Positions 41,149 to 48,299 of a DNA stretch of 64,000 nt are shown here, in pieces. The position numbers and the translations under genes are program-made. Below the pieces are notes generated by a model that had not been told where the DNA came from, did no database searches, and saw only the letters and a list, made by a program, of their open reading frames with translations. The first letter of the stretch is position 1; every line of letters starts with the position of its first letter. Source of the stretch: CAG-217 sp963638105 (lineage in GTDB: Bacteria > Bacillota > Clostridia > Oscillospirales > Acutalibacteraceae); NCBI GenBank assembly GCA_963638105.1, contig CAVHPP010000010.1, forward strand, positions 5,521 through 69,520, read 5' to 3'.

Positions 41149-42117
41149 TTAAGACCACTTCAGTGCCTTGACGGAGAAGCCCAGGTCCGTGTCCAGGCGA
41201 TTCTTTTGCACCACGGCGACCACCTTTTTGCAGCTCTTTTCGCCGCTGACGGAGCCGGTGACCTTGTAGTAGTTGTTGTTGCCCAGGGACTCTACCCGGG
41301 TGATCTTTACGGACTGCTGCTTAGCCTCGCCCTTGGTGATGGTGAACACGCTGTCCTTATTGCTGTAACTGATGATGTCGTAGATGTTCTCTTTTTTGGC
41401 CGCTGCGTTGCAATTGCTCTTAAAGTTGACCACCGTTTGGCCAAAGTATTTGAACAGGTCCAGCACAATGGTGCCGGAGGGGAAGCTGGTGCCTTTAATA
41501 TCCTCACGGGCAGCCATCCAAACGGCAACATGGGTAGCCATCTCGGCGCTGACGCCGTCCTTGTTCTCATAGCTGAACTTGTACAGGCCGGGCACTTCCA
41601 GCATCGCTGCAATGCGCTCCAGATCCTGCTGGGAGAAAATCACCTTTTTGCCGCTGTCGCCGGTGGAGGGCACCTTATCTTTAGACGCCTCAATGGTGGT
41701 CAGCTCTTTACCGGTGGTCTCGCCTTTATTGTCTGTGGTTTGGGGCGTGGTGGGTCCGTTGGTGGGAGTCTCACCCTTGCCGCTGTTATTTTTCTTTGTA
41801 GAGGTTTCGCCTTTTTTGGTGGTGGTCTCTTTGATGGGAACGGTGACTTCCTTGCCGTTTTTGTCCGTTACCTTCTCGCCGTTTTTGTCGATCTCATAGG
41901 CCACGGTTTTGCCCTTTTTGTCCTTTTCATAGACCACGTCTACTTCTTTGCCGTCTTTATTGATCTCTGTGCCAAACTCGGTGTCTGCATTGGCCAAACC
42001 GGCTTGGGTGGTGTCGGCGGCAGTGTCCTGTCCGTCCGTCTTTTTGGAAGAGCAGGCAGCAAAGACGCCGCAGACCAGTACGCTCAGCGCCATGATCAAT
42101 GCAATACTCTTTTTCAA
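41149..42117 (-). CDS. Putative lipoprotein with charged low-complexity linker
   Basis: About 322 residues from a TTG start. The N-terminus LKKSIALIMALSVLVCGVFAACSSKK is a clear lipoprotein signal with the lipobox cysteine before SSKK. A long K/D/G/T-rich linker follows, with repeated DKNGK- and EKDKKGK-like units, then a Thr/Pro/Gly segment, then a folded C-terminal domain (from about FSQQDLERIAAML) with no family I recognise. Start: AAAAGGAG precedes the TTG at 42117. A GTG at 42147 also has an AGGAG, but the predicted transcript would begin inside it. Anchored to the outer membrane face and probably extends through the wall. Function unknown. Confidence 0.75.
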   Translation of the reverse strand: MKKSIALIMALSVLVCGVFAACSSKKTDGQDTAADTTQAGLANADTEFGTEINKDGKEVDVVYEKDKKGKTVAYEIDKNGEKVTDKNGKEVTVPIKETTTKKGETSTKKNNSGKGETPTNGPTTPQTTDNKGETTGKELTTIEASKDKVPSTGDSGKKVIFSQQDLERIAAMLEVPGLYKFSYENKDGVSAEMATHVAVWMAAREDIKGTSFPSGTIVLDLFKYFGQTVVNFKSNCNAAAKKENIYDIISYSNKDSVFTITKGEAKQQSVKITRVESLGNNNYYKVTGSVSGEKSCKKVVAVVQKNRLDTDLGFSVKALKWS

Positions 42118-42162
42118 AGGGAACACGCTCCTTTTGGTGCTCTGCACCGTAATATCTCCTAC

Positions 42163-42191
42163 ATTATAGTCTTTTTATGCATAAAAGGCAA
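42163..42191 (-). promoter_or_regulatory. Sigma-A promoter for the lipoprotein gene
   Basis: Minus strand TTGCCT (42191-42186), 17-base spacer, TATAAT (42168-42163). The start point would lie about 7 bases on, which favours the TTG start at 42117. Confidence 0.72.
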
Positions 42192-42237
42192 GAGTTACGG
42201 CTGTAAGTCGCCAAATGTTTACCACTTATTCATAATC

Positions 42238-42266
42238 TTTACAGATTTAGCCAAATGGATTATAAT
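42238..42266 (+). promoter_or_regulatory. Sigma-A promoter for the small membrane protein gene
   Basis: TTTACA (42238-42243), 17-base spacer, TATAAT (42261-42266), divergent from the lipoprotein promoter. Confidence 0.75.
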
Positions 42267-42295
42267 GAATACAAACGGAAAGGGAGGTGGGGTAT

Positions 42296-42829
42296 ATGCG
42301 CCCTGCGGCTAAGGTCGCCATGAGCGGTATTTGTACGGCGCTGAGCGTGCTGCTGCTGTTTTTCGGCGGTGTGGTGCCGGTGCTGGCCTATGTGTGCCCC
42401 ATGCTCACCGGGGTGCTGATGGTGGTGCTGGTGCGCACCTTCGGCTACGGCACAGCGTGGGTTACCTATGTGTCTACGGGGCTACTCAGCTTCTTTTTGG
42501 TGCCGGACAAGGAATGTATGCTGATGTATGTGCTCTTTTTCGGCTATTATACCATCGTGCGCCAGTGGATCGGGCGGCTGCGGCCTCGGGCGGTGGCGCT
42601 GGCTGCCGAGTGCCTGCTGTTTAATGGGGCACTGGCGGCAGTGAATCTGCTGCTGGTGTATGTGTTTGCCATTCCTATGGACGCGGTAAGCAGTAACAAA
42701 TGGTTTTTGGTGGGTTTTTGGCTGGCGATGAATTTGCTGTTCTTTCTTTATGAGCGGCTGCTGGGTGTGGCGGAACTGTTGTATGTCCGTAAGATTGAGA
42801 AGCGCCTGCGCAGCGTGTTTAAGAAGTAA
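42296..42829 (+). CDS. Small polytopic membrane protein of unknown function
   Basis: 177 residues with about five or six hydrophobic helices, starting MRPAAKVAMSGICTALSVLLLFFGG and ending in a basic tail (RKIEKRLRSVFKK). The opening K-V/A-x-x-G-I-x-x-AL-S pattern and size resemble S components of ECF vitamin transporters and DUF2232/YybS-like proteins, but no defining motif is seen, so neither is assigned. AGGGAGG lies 8 bases before the ATG. Single gene with its own promoter, divergent from the lipoprotein gene and ended by a strong hairpin. Confidence 0.75.
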   Translation: MRPAAKVAMSGICTALSVLLLFFGGVVPVLAYVCPMLTGVLMVVLVRTFGYGTAWVTYVSTGLLSFFLVPDKECMLMYVLFFGYYTIVRQWIGRLRPRAVALAAECLLFNGALAAVNLLLVYVFAIPMDAVSSNKWFLVGFWLAMNLLFFLYERLLGVAELLYVRKIEKRLRSVFKK

Positions 42830-42866
42830 AAAAGCGACTTGTATTTGTAAGATACAAGTCGCTTTT
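42829..42866. terminator. Bidirectional terminator between the membrane protein and the racemase-like gene
   Basis: AAAAAGCGACTTGTAT pairs with ATACAAGTCGCTTTT over a 7-base loop; it overlaps the plus-strand stop codon. Confidence 0.92.
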
Positions 42867-42871
42867 CTGCA

Positions 42872-43951
42872 TTATTCCGTATAAACGCGGGGGACGCGGG
42901 GATTCACCAGCAAGGGTGACAGGTCGCAGGTGGCAATGTCGCCGGGCTGTACGCTGCTGCCGGTCACATCCACCGCCGTGTGGGACAGCCCTACCTCGCC
43001 GATCACCGGGTAGGCTTTGTCACCAATGGTGACGGTCAAATGGGTTTTCTTGAGAAATTGCTTGAGGGCAGAGAGCACACTATGGAAGTTGTGATCCTCT
43101 TTCTCTTTGGTCAGGCCGAAGCCGTCATAATGCCCCATAGGCACAATGGCAATGGTGGTGGGGCGCTTGGTAACAAAGGTGCCGTTATAGCCCACCGCAT
43201 AACCGGCAGGTACTTCCTTTATGTCCACCACTTCCGCCTCCAGTCGCCCTAAGCGGTGCAGGGGCGTTTTGCTATGGGTAATTACTCTGCCGGTAAAGGC
43301 GGAGCCGATGCGTACCGCGTCCAGCGCCACATGGTCCACGTTCAACAATGCGGGGGAGTTGGCTGCATGGCGGGTACCTACGGTCTTGCCGGCCTTTTCA
43401 ATCTGCGCCAGCGTGTCCTTGAACACTTCCAGCTGGGCGATAGTCTTGGTCTTGTCGTGAAAGGCGCTGCTAAAGTGGGTATAAGCGCCGGTGAATTCCA
43501 AATTAGGCAGGTCATAGCAGGCAATGGCCTCCGCTACCTGCGTAGGCAAAAAGCCATAGCGACCCATGCCGGTGTCGATCTTCAAATGGCACTGCACCTT
43601 AACGCCCAAATCGGCAGCCGCCGCTTGCATTGCCTGCGCTGCCCGGGTGCTGCCGATGGTGGCAATACAGCCGGCGTCCGCAATATGGCGCGCCTCGCTG
43701 TCCACGCAGGTGGAGCGCATCACTAAAATATTCGTGCTCGGTTGCAGCACCGCTCGCAGGGGGGCAATGTCTGTCACTTCCGTTACTGCCAAAGTGGTGA
43801 TGCCGCAGTGCTCCAGGATCAGCGCCAGTTCCGTTAGACCAAAGCCGTAGCCGTTGCCCTTAACGACGCCGATAATGGGCACGCCCGCTTTCTTTTGCAG
43901 GTAATGCACATTCTCGATTAGTGCGGTTTTATCAATTACATATCTGCTCAT
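42872..43951 (-). CDS. Divergent alanine racemase-family PLP protein
   Basis: 359 residues, fold-type III barrel plus C-terminal beta domain. The PLP lysine is K31 in VVKGNGYGFG (usual VVKANAYGHG). KIDTGMGRYGF and RIGSAFTGR match the family's pocket. The second catalytic base normally is Tyr in IGYADG, but here the segment reads MGHYDGF, with H274 at that place and Y275 next to it. The usual GRICMDQ is GEVGLSHT. It is therefore a distinct branch: a racemase of another amino acid, or a changed activity, is possible. It is translated together with the FemABX gene before it (ATGA overlap). Cytoplasmic. True alr is not seen in the window. Confidence 0.8.
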   Translation of the reverse strand: MSRYVIDKTALIENVHYLQKKAGVPIIGVVKGNGYGFGLTELALILEHCGITTLAVTEVTDIAPLRAVLQPSTNILVMRSTCVDSEARHIADAGCIATIGSTRAAQAMQAAAADLGVKVQCHLKIDTGMGRYGFLPTQVAEAIACYDLPNLEFTGAYTHFSSAFHDKTKTIAQLEVFKDTLAQIEKAGKTVGTRHAANSPALLNVDHVALDAVRIGSAFTGRVITHSKTPLHRLGRLEAEVVDIKEVPAGYAVGYNGTFVTKRPTTIAIVPMGHYDGFGLTKEKEDHNFHSVLSALKQFLKKTHLTVTIGDKAYPVIGEVGLSHTAVDVTGSSVQPGDIATCDLSPLLVNPRVPRVYTE

Positions 43952-44988
43952 TTTCTTACTTTTTCCAATACTTTTGTTGCCAAGTTATACAGGTGGTACA
44001 CCGGCTTGTTGATCACATAGTCAAACTCGCCGATAAATTCTTTCATATACCCGCCAAAGCCGTGCTTAAACCGCCACAGACCATAGTGGGGGTTGTCCGG
44101 GTTTTGGCAGTCGCCGCTGATGCCGCCAAAGTCATAGACCTTACATCCGCATTCCATACCCCACTGCATCATGGCCCATTGCAGGGCATAGTTGGGGTAC
44201 ACATTGCGGTGGGCGTTGGAGGAGGCGCCGTACTGGTACTTCATCACATTCTGTCCCCACTTAATCGCCAAGGTGCCGGCAATGGCTTTGCCCTCATAGT
44301 AGGCCATATACAGGCGGCAGTCCTCGCCCATGCAGTTCATAATTTGCTCAAAATAGCTTTTCGGTCGGGTGGAGAAGTTGTCCCGCTCCCCGGTCTCCTG
44401 CATAATGCGCACAAAGTCGTCCAGCGCCTCGGTGCCCATCACTTTCACTTCCACGCCTTTCTTTGGCGCTTTGCGGATCCGGTTTCTGTAATCCGGCTTA
44501 AAGGTGAGCATCAGCTCCTGCTCGTTCAGGCCGTTGTAGTCAAAGCAGTAAACAAACCGGGGCTGCACATTCTCAAAATCCATACACCCCGGGTTCAGTT
44601 CCACAAAGCCCTTGTCCAGCAAATGCTGCTTGTAGGCCTTGTTCTCCACGGAGATCTCCGGGTCAATTTTAATACAGTAGCCGTGGTATTTCTTTGCAAT
44701 ATCCAAAAGCGCGGCAAAGAGCGCGTCAAAGGTGGCAAAATCATCTTCATCCGCCACAAAGCCGCGGCAGCAGTAAAGCAGGGAGGCTTTGATCACCGGT
44801 ACGGTACGAATCAGCACATCGGCGCTGCCCTTAATGTTGCCGTCCTCGTCCCTCAGCATTACCGCTTCCCACTTCCAGGCGGACTTGACCTTAGCCCACT
44901 TGGAGGAGTGCTGGAACAGGCCCTTGGGGTGCTTTTTGATAAACGCTTCATATTGGTCTAAATTCTCTTTTGTTACACGCTCGATCAT
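43948..44988 (-). CDS. FemABX-family aminoacyltransferase (peptidoglycan bridge formation)
   Basis: 346 residues. The double GNAT fold is recognised from QHSSKWAKVKSAWKWE at the start, TFKPDYRNRIRKAPKKGVEVKV in the middle and the C-terminal YQYGASSNAHRNVYPNYALQWAMMQWG with YDFGGISG and HYGLWRFKHGFGG. FemX-type enzymes move an amino acid from aminoacyl-tRNA to the lysine or diaminopimelate side chain of lipid II. The coiled-coil arm of FemA is short or absent, as in FemX. The start is ATG 44988 with AAAGGAG; the upstream extension runs into the promoter. It forms a two-gene operon with the racemase-like gene. Which amino acid is transferred cannot be read from sequence. Confidence 0.85.
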   Translation of the reverse strand: MIERVTKENLDQYEAFIKKHPKGLFQHSSKWAKVKSAWKWEAVMLRDEDGNIKGSADVLIRTVPVIKASLLYCCRGFVADEDDFATFDALFAALLDIAKKYHGYCIKIDPEISVENKAYKQHLLDKGFVELNPGCMDFENVQPRFVYCFDYNGLNEQELMLTFKPDYRNRIRKAPKKGVEVKVMGTEALDDFVRIMQETGERDNFSTRPKSYFEQIMNCMGEDCRLYMAYYEGKAIAGTLAIKWGQNVMKYQYGASSNAHRNVYPNYALQWAMMQWGMECGCKVYDFGGISGDCQNPDNPHYGLWRFKHGFGGYMKEFIGEFDYVINKPVYHLYNLATKVLEKVRK

Positions 44989-45016
44989 AACAGGCTCCTT
45001 TATGTTTCTGCTTTTT

Positions 45017-45045
45017 ATTATATCAACATTCTGTCCGCTTGTCCA
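45017..45045 (-). promoter_or_regulatory. Promoter for the FemABX/racemase-like operon
   Basis: Minus strand TGGACA (45045-45040), 17-base spacer, TATAAT (45022-45017). Confidence 0.68.
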
Positions 45046-45077
45046 CCCACTCCGGCGGTTTTCTGCATTTTGCCGTG

Positions 45078-45106
45078 TTGACAAGCGGCGGGCGTTCCTT
45101 TATTAT
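45078..45106 (+). promoter_or_regulatory. Promoter for the beta-galactosidase gene
   Basis: TTGACA (45078-45083), 17-base spacer, TATTAT (45101-45106). A perfect TATAAT lies at 45113 but is 29 bases from this -35. No clear operator or catabolite (cre) site was recognised in the short leader. Confidence 0.6.
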
Positions 45107-45137
45107 TATCTATATAATATGAATCGGGGGCAGACCT

Positions 45138-48100
45138 ATGCAAAAACCACGATATGCCGATCCAGGAGTGATCGCAGTGAATAAAGAAGACGGCCACGCC
45201 ATTGCCATGCCGTATGATACGGCGGCGCAGGCGCTGGCAGGGGAGAGCAGCCCATACAAACGGAGCCTGAACGGGCTTTGGAAGTTCAGCTGGTGCCGAG
45301 GCGTTAAAAACGAACTGGAGGGCTTTGAGGCGCCGGAGTATGATGACGGCACCTGGCGGGAAATTCCCGTGCCCTCCGTGTGGCAGACCCAGGGCTACTC
45401 CGTGCCGTACTATTATGCCAGCACATTTCCCAGAGCGTTCAGCCGCAGCAAGGGCAAGATCCCGAAGATTGACCCTGCGATGCAGGAGGTGGGCTACTAT
45501 CGCCGCACCTTTACCATTGATCCGGAGTGGAAGGGGCGCCAGGTGTTCTTGCACTTTGGGGCAGCCAAGGCGGCGCTGGAGGTGTATGTGAACGGCCAAT
45601 TTGTAGGCTATTCCCAAGGCTCTATGACGCCCCACGAATTTGATGTGACCCGGTATCTTTTGAACGGCGAAAATCTGGTGTGCGCCAAGGTGTACCGGTA
45701 CAGCGACGGCAGCTATCTGGAAGATCAGGATATGTGGTGGCTGTGCGGCATTTACCGAGAGGTGTATTTGTTTGCCGAGCCAAAGGCTTGCCTGCGGGAT
45801 TTCTATTTCCGTACGGAGCCGGACGCGGATTTTCGGGACTGGACGGTGCGCCTGGACGGTTATTTGCACCTGTACGCCCCCACAAAAGATGAGCTGACCT
45901 TGCGTGCCGCTTTGTATCGGGACGGTCAAAAGGTCTATGACCTGGGCAGTGCTGCCTGTAAGGGGGATCGGCCCCGGCAGACCTTGCAGTTGGAAGCTGC
46001 GGCCAAGGCGCCGCTGCTCTGGTCCGCCGAGCAGCCGAGCACCTATACGCTGGTGATGGAGCTGCTGTGCGGGGCACAGGTGCTTTGCGCTAAGGGCTAC
46101 ACCGTGGGCTTTAAGAAAGTGGAAATTCGGGGCGAAAAAATTTATTTTAACGGTATGCCCCTGTTTGTGCGCGGGGTGAATCGCCACGACTTTGACCCGG
46201 ACAATGGCTGGGCTGTGCCGGAAGAACGGTATCGGCAGGATATGGACCTGATGAAACAGGCCAACATTAATGCCGTGCGCACCTCCCATTACCCGGATGA
46301 CCCCCGGTTTTATGACTACTGCAACCGCTACGGCTTTTATGTAATGGACGAGTGCGAGGTGGAGAGCCACGGCGTGCGCCGTAAGGGCGTACCGGGGGAC
46401 AGCCCGGTGTGGACGGCAGCCTGCGTGGATCGTATGGAGCGTATGGTGCTGCGGGATCGGAATAATCCTTGTGTGTTTATGTGGAGTCTGGGCAATGAAG
46501 CCGGGGACGGTACCGCCTTTGCGGCAATGAAGCAGGCGGCGCTGGCGCTGGACGATACCCGTCAGTTCCACTATGAGGGGGATTTTGACCTGACCAAAAG
46601 TGATGTGATCTCCCGTATGTATCCCACCGCCGATGTGATGGAAAAGCTGGGCAAGAAAGAGCCCATTACCATTTCCCTCTATGACAATATCGCCAATCAG
46701 TTGGCAGCGGACAGCAAGCCCATTACTGCCGAGATGTATGAGGGCAAGCCGGTGCTGCTGTGTGAGTATGCCCATTCTATGGAGAATTCTCTGGGCAACT
46801 TTGCCGACTATATGGCGGATTTTGAAAAGTATGACAATATGTGCGGCGGCTTTATCTGGGACTTTGTGGACCAGGCGTTGCACCGCAAGGCACAGGACGG
46901 CACGGACTTGTGGCTATACGGCACGGATTTTGAAAAGGAAGAGCCGCGGCACTGGTATTCGCTGCCAAACACCACGGCCATTACCGGGTCCAATACCTAT
47001 TTTTGCGCCAACGGGATTATCGGTGCGGACCGCACGGTGCATCCTCAGTATTACGAGGTGCAAAAGGTCTATGCCCCGGTGCAGACCCTGGCTGTAAACC
47101 CGGACAGTGGCTCCTTTACCGTAAAGAACAAGATGCTCTTTACCAATGTAAATGCGCTGGAGTGCCGCTGGCAGATTGAAGTGGGCGGCCGGCTGCTGAT
47201 GCACGGCAAGCTGGAACCTATCGATTGCCCGCCTTTGTCGGAAGTGACGGTGTCTTTGCCTTACACGATGGATCAGGTCACCGGGGACGGTATGGCGGTG
47301 CTGACGGTGTCCTTCGCCACCACCCGGGAGACGCCGGGACTGGCAGCGGGCTTTACCTTTGCTTGGGACCAATTTGTGCTGCGGCCTATGCCTCAGCCTG
47401 TGGCGGAAAAAGATGGCGGTGATTTGCACTACGACCACCGGGGCAACCGGGTCGAGGTGCAGGGCGCAGACTTTGACCTGACCATTCAAAACGGGCGAGT
47501 GGTCAGCTGGGTGATCGACGGCAGCCAGCGGTTGGTAGCGCCCTTGGAGCCTGCTTATTTCCGGGCGCTGACGGATAATGATATTGATTTTCTCAACTTT
47601 GTGCCGCCGCTGATCAAGTTCCACCCGCTGTACGGCTGGCGCCGTGCCCAGCGCCGTACCCACGCGCTGCGTACCGTGGTGCAGGCCGGGGCAGACAATA
47701 CGGTGGAGGTGCACGTTGCTATGGCTACTCCACGCTTGCGGGAGGACCTGATCACATATAAAATATATCCCAACGGGCGGCTGTATGTGTACCACAGTGC
47801 CGTGCCCAAGCAGGATATGCTGCGCTTTGGCTTTCAGCTGACCCTGCCGGGCAGCTATGAATATGTAAACTGGTACGGCAGAGGGCCGCACCCCAGCTAT
47901 CGGGACCGAAAAACCGGAGCTGCGCTGGGCCGCTATCAATCTACGGTGACGGCATTGGAGCACCGCTATATGCGTCCTCAGGAGAGCAGCAACCGCACGG
48001 ATACTTACGATCTGTATTTGTGCGACAGCCACGGGGAGGGCTTTCGGGTGCAGGCGTACTATGAAACGCCCTTTGCCTTTAGCGCTTATCACTATACCAC

Positions 48101-48299
48101 GGATGGGCTGGATAAGGCCGCGCATATCCATGAGATCCCCTACGATCCGTCCCTGACTACATTGAATATTGACGGCGCCCAGTGCGGCGTTGGCGGCGAT
48201 CTGCCGGGCCAAGGCGCGGTGCGTGCCCCATATCGGGTAACGGCAGGGGAGAAGTGCAGCTACGCCTTTATCTTGGAGCCGATGCATAAAAAGAAATGA
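45138..48299 (+). CDS. lacZ: Beta-galactosidase, glycoside hydrolase family 2
   Basis: 1053 residues, the length of E. coli LacZ-type enzymes. Domains in order: a jelly-roll sugar-binding domain (about 40-215, with NGQFVGYSQGSMTPHEFD), two immunoglobulin-like domains flanking the TIM barrel (about 330-620), and the C-terminal beta-galactosidase small-chain domain. The acid/base is E454 in SLGNEAGDG and the nucleophile E543 in LLCEYAHSMENS. RHDFDPDNGWAV corresponds to the RHEHHP loop, in which several histidines are replaced. There is no signal peptide, so it acts on imported lactose or galactosides. No permease or regulator is adjacent; comEC overlaps by ATGA. Confidence 0.93.
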   Translation: MQKPRYADPGVIAVNKEDGHAIAMPYDTAAQALAGESSPYKRSLNGLWKFSWCRGVKNELEGFEAPEYDDGTWREIPVPSVWQTQGYSVPYYYASTFPRAFSRSKGKIPKIDPAMQEVGYYRRTFTIDPEWKGRQVFLHFGAAKAALEVYVNGQFVGYSQGSMTPHEFDVTRYLLNGENLVCAKVYRYSDGSYLEDQDMWWLCGIYREVYLFAEPKACLRDFYFRTEPDADFRDWTVRLDGYLHLYAPTKDELTLRAALYRDGQKVYDLGSAACKGDRPRQTLQLEAAAKAPLLWSAEQPSTYTLVMELLCGAQVLCAKGYTVGFKKVEIRGEKIYFNGMPLFVRGVNRHDFDPDNGWAVPEERYRQDMDLMKQANINAVRTSHYPDDPRFYDYCNRYGFYVMDECEVESHGVRRKGVPGDSPVWTAACVDRMERMVLRDRNNPCVFMWSLGNEAGDGTAFAAMKQAALALDDTRQFHYEGDFDLTKSDVISRMYPTADVMEKLGKKEPITISLYDNIANQLAADSKPITAEMYEGKPVLLCEYAHSMENSLGNFADYMADFEKYDNMCGGFIWDFVDQALHRKAQDGTDLWLYGTDFEKEEPRHWYSLPNTTAITGSNTYFCANGIIGADRTVHPQYYEVQKVYAPVQTLAVNPDSGSFTVKNKMLFTNVNALECRWQIEVGGRLLMHGKLEPIDCPPLSEVTVSLPYTMDQVTGDGMAVLTVSFATTRETPGLAAGFTFAWDQFVLRPMPQPVAEKDGGDLHYDHRGNRVEVQGADFDLTIQNGRVVSWVIDGSQRLVAPLEPAYFRALTDNDIDFLNFVPPLIKFHPLYGWRRAQRRTHALRTVVQAGADNTVEVHVAMATPRLREDLITYKIYPNGRLYVYHSAVPKQDMLRFGFQLTLPGSYEYVNWYGRGPHPSYRDRKTGAALGRYQSTVTALEHRYMRPQESSNRTDTYDLYLCDSHGEGFRVQAYYETPFAFSAYHYTTDGLDKAAHIHEIPYDPSLTTLNIDGAQCGVGGDLPGQGAVRAPYRVTAGEKCSYAFILEPMHKKK

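Noticed and set aside
41116..42312. 398-codon plus-strand frame opposite the lipoprotein gene
   Set aside because: It starts inside the rpiB terminator, covers a lipoprotein promoter and has glycine/valine/phenylalanine-rich composition of an antisense frame; the minus-strand lipoprotein has a signal peptide, ribosome site and promoter.
45078..45118. TTGACA at 45078 with TATAAT at 45113 as the lacZ promoter
   Set aside because: The spacer would be 29 bases; TATTAT at 45101 with a 17-base spacer is the better partner.
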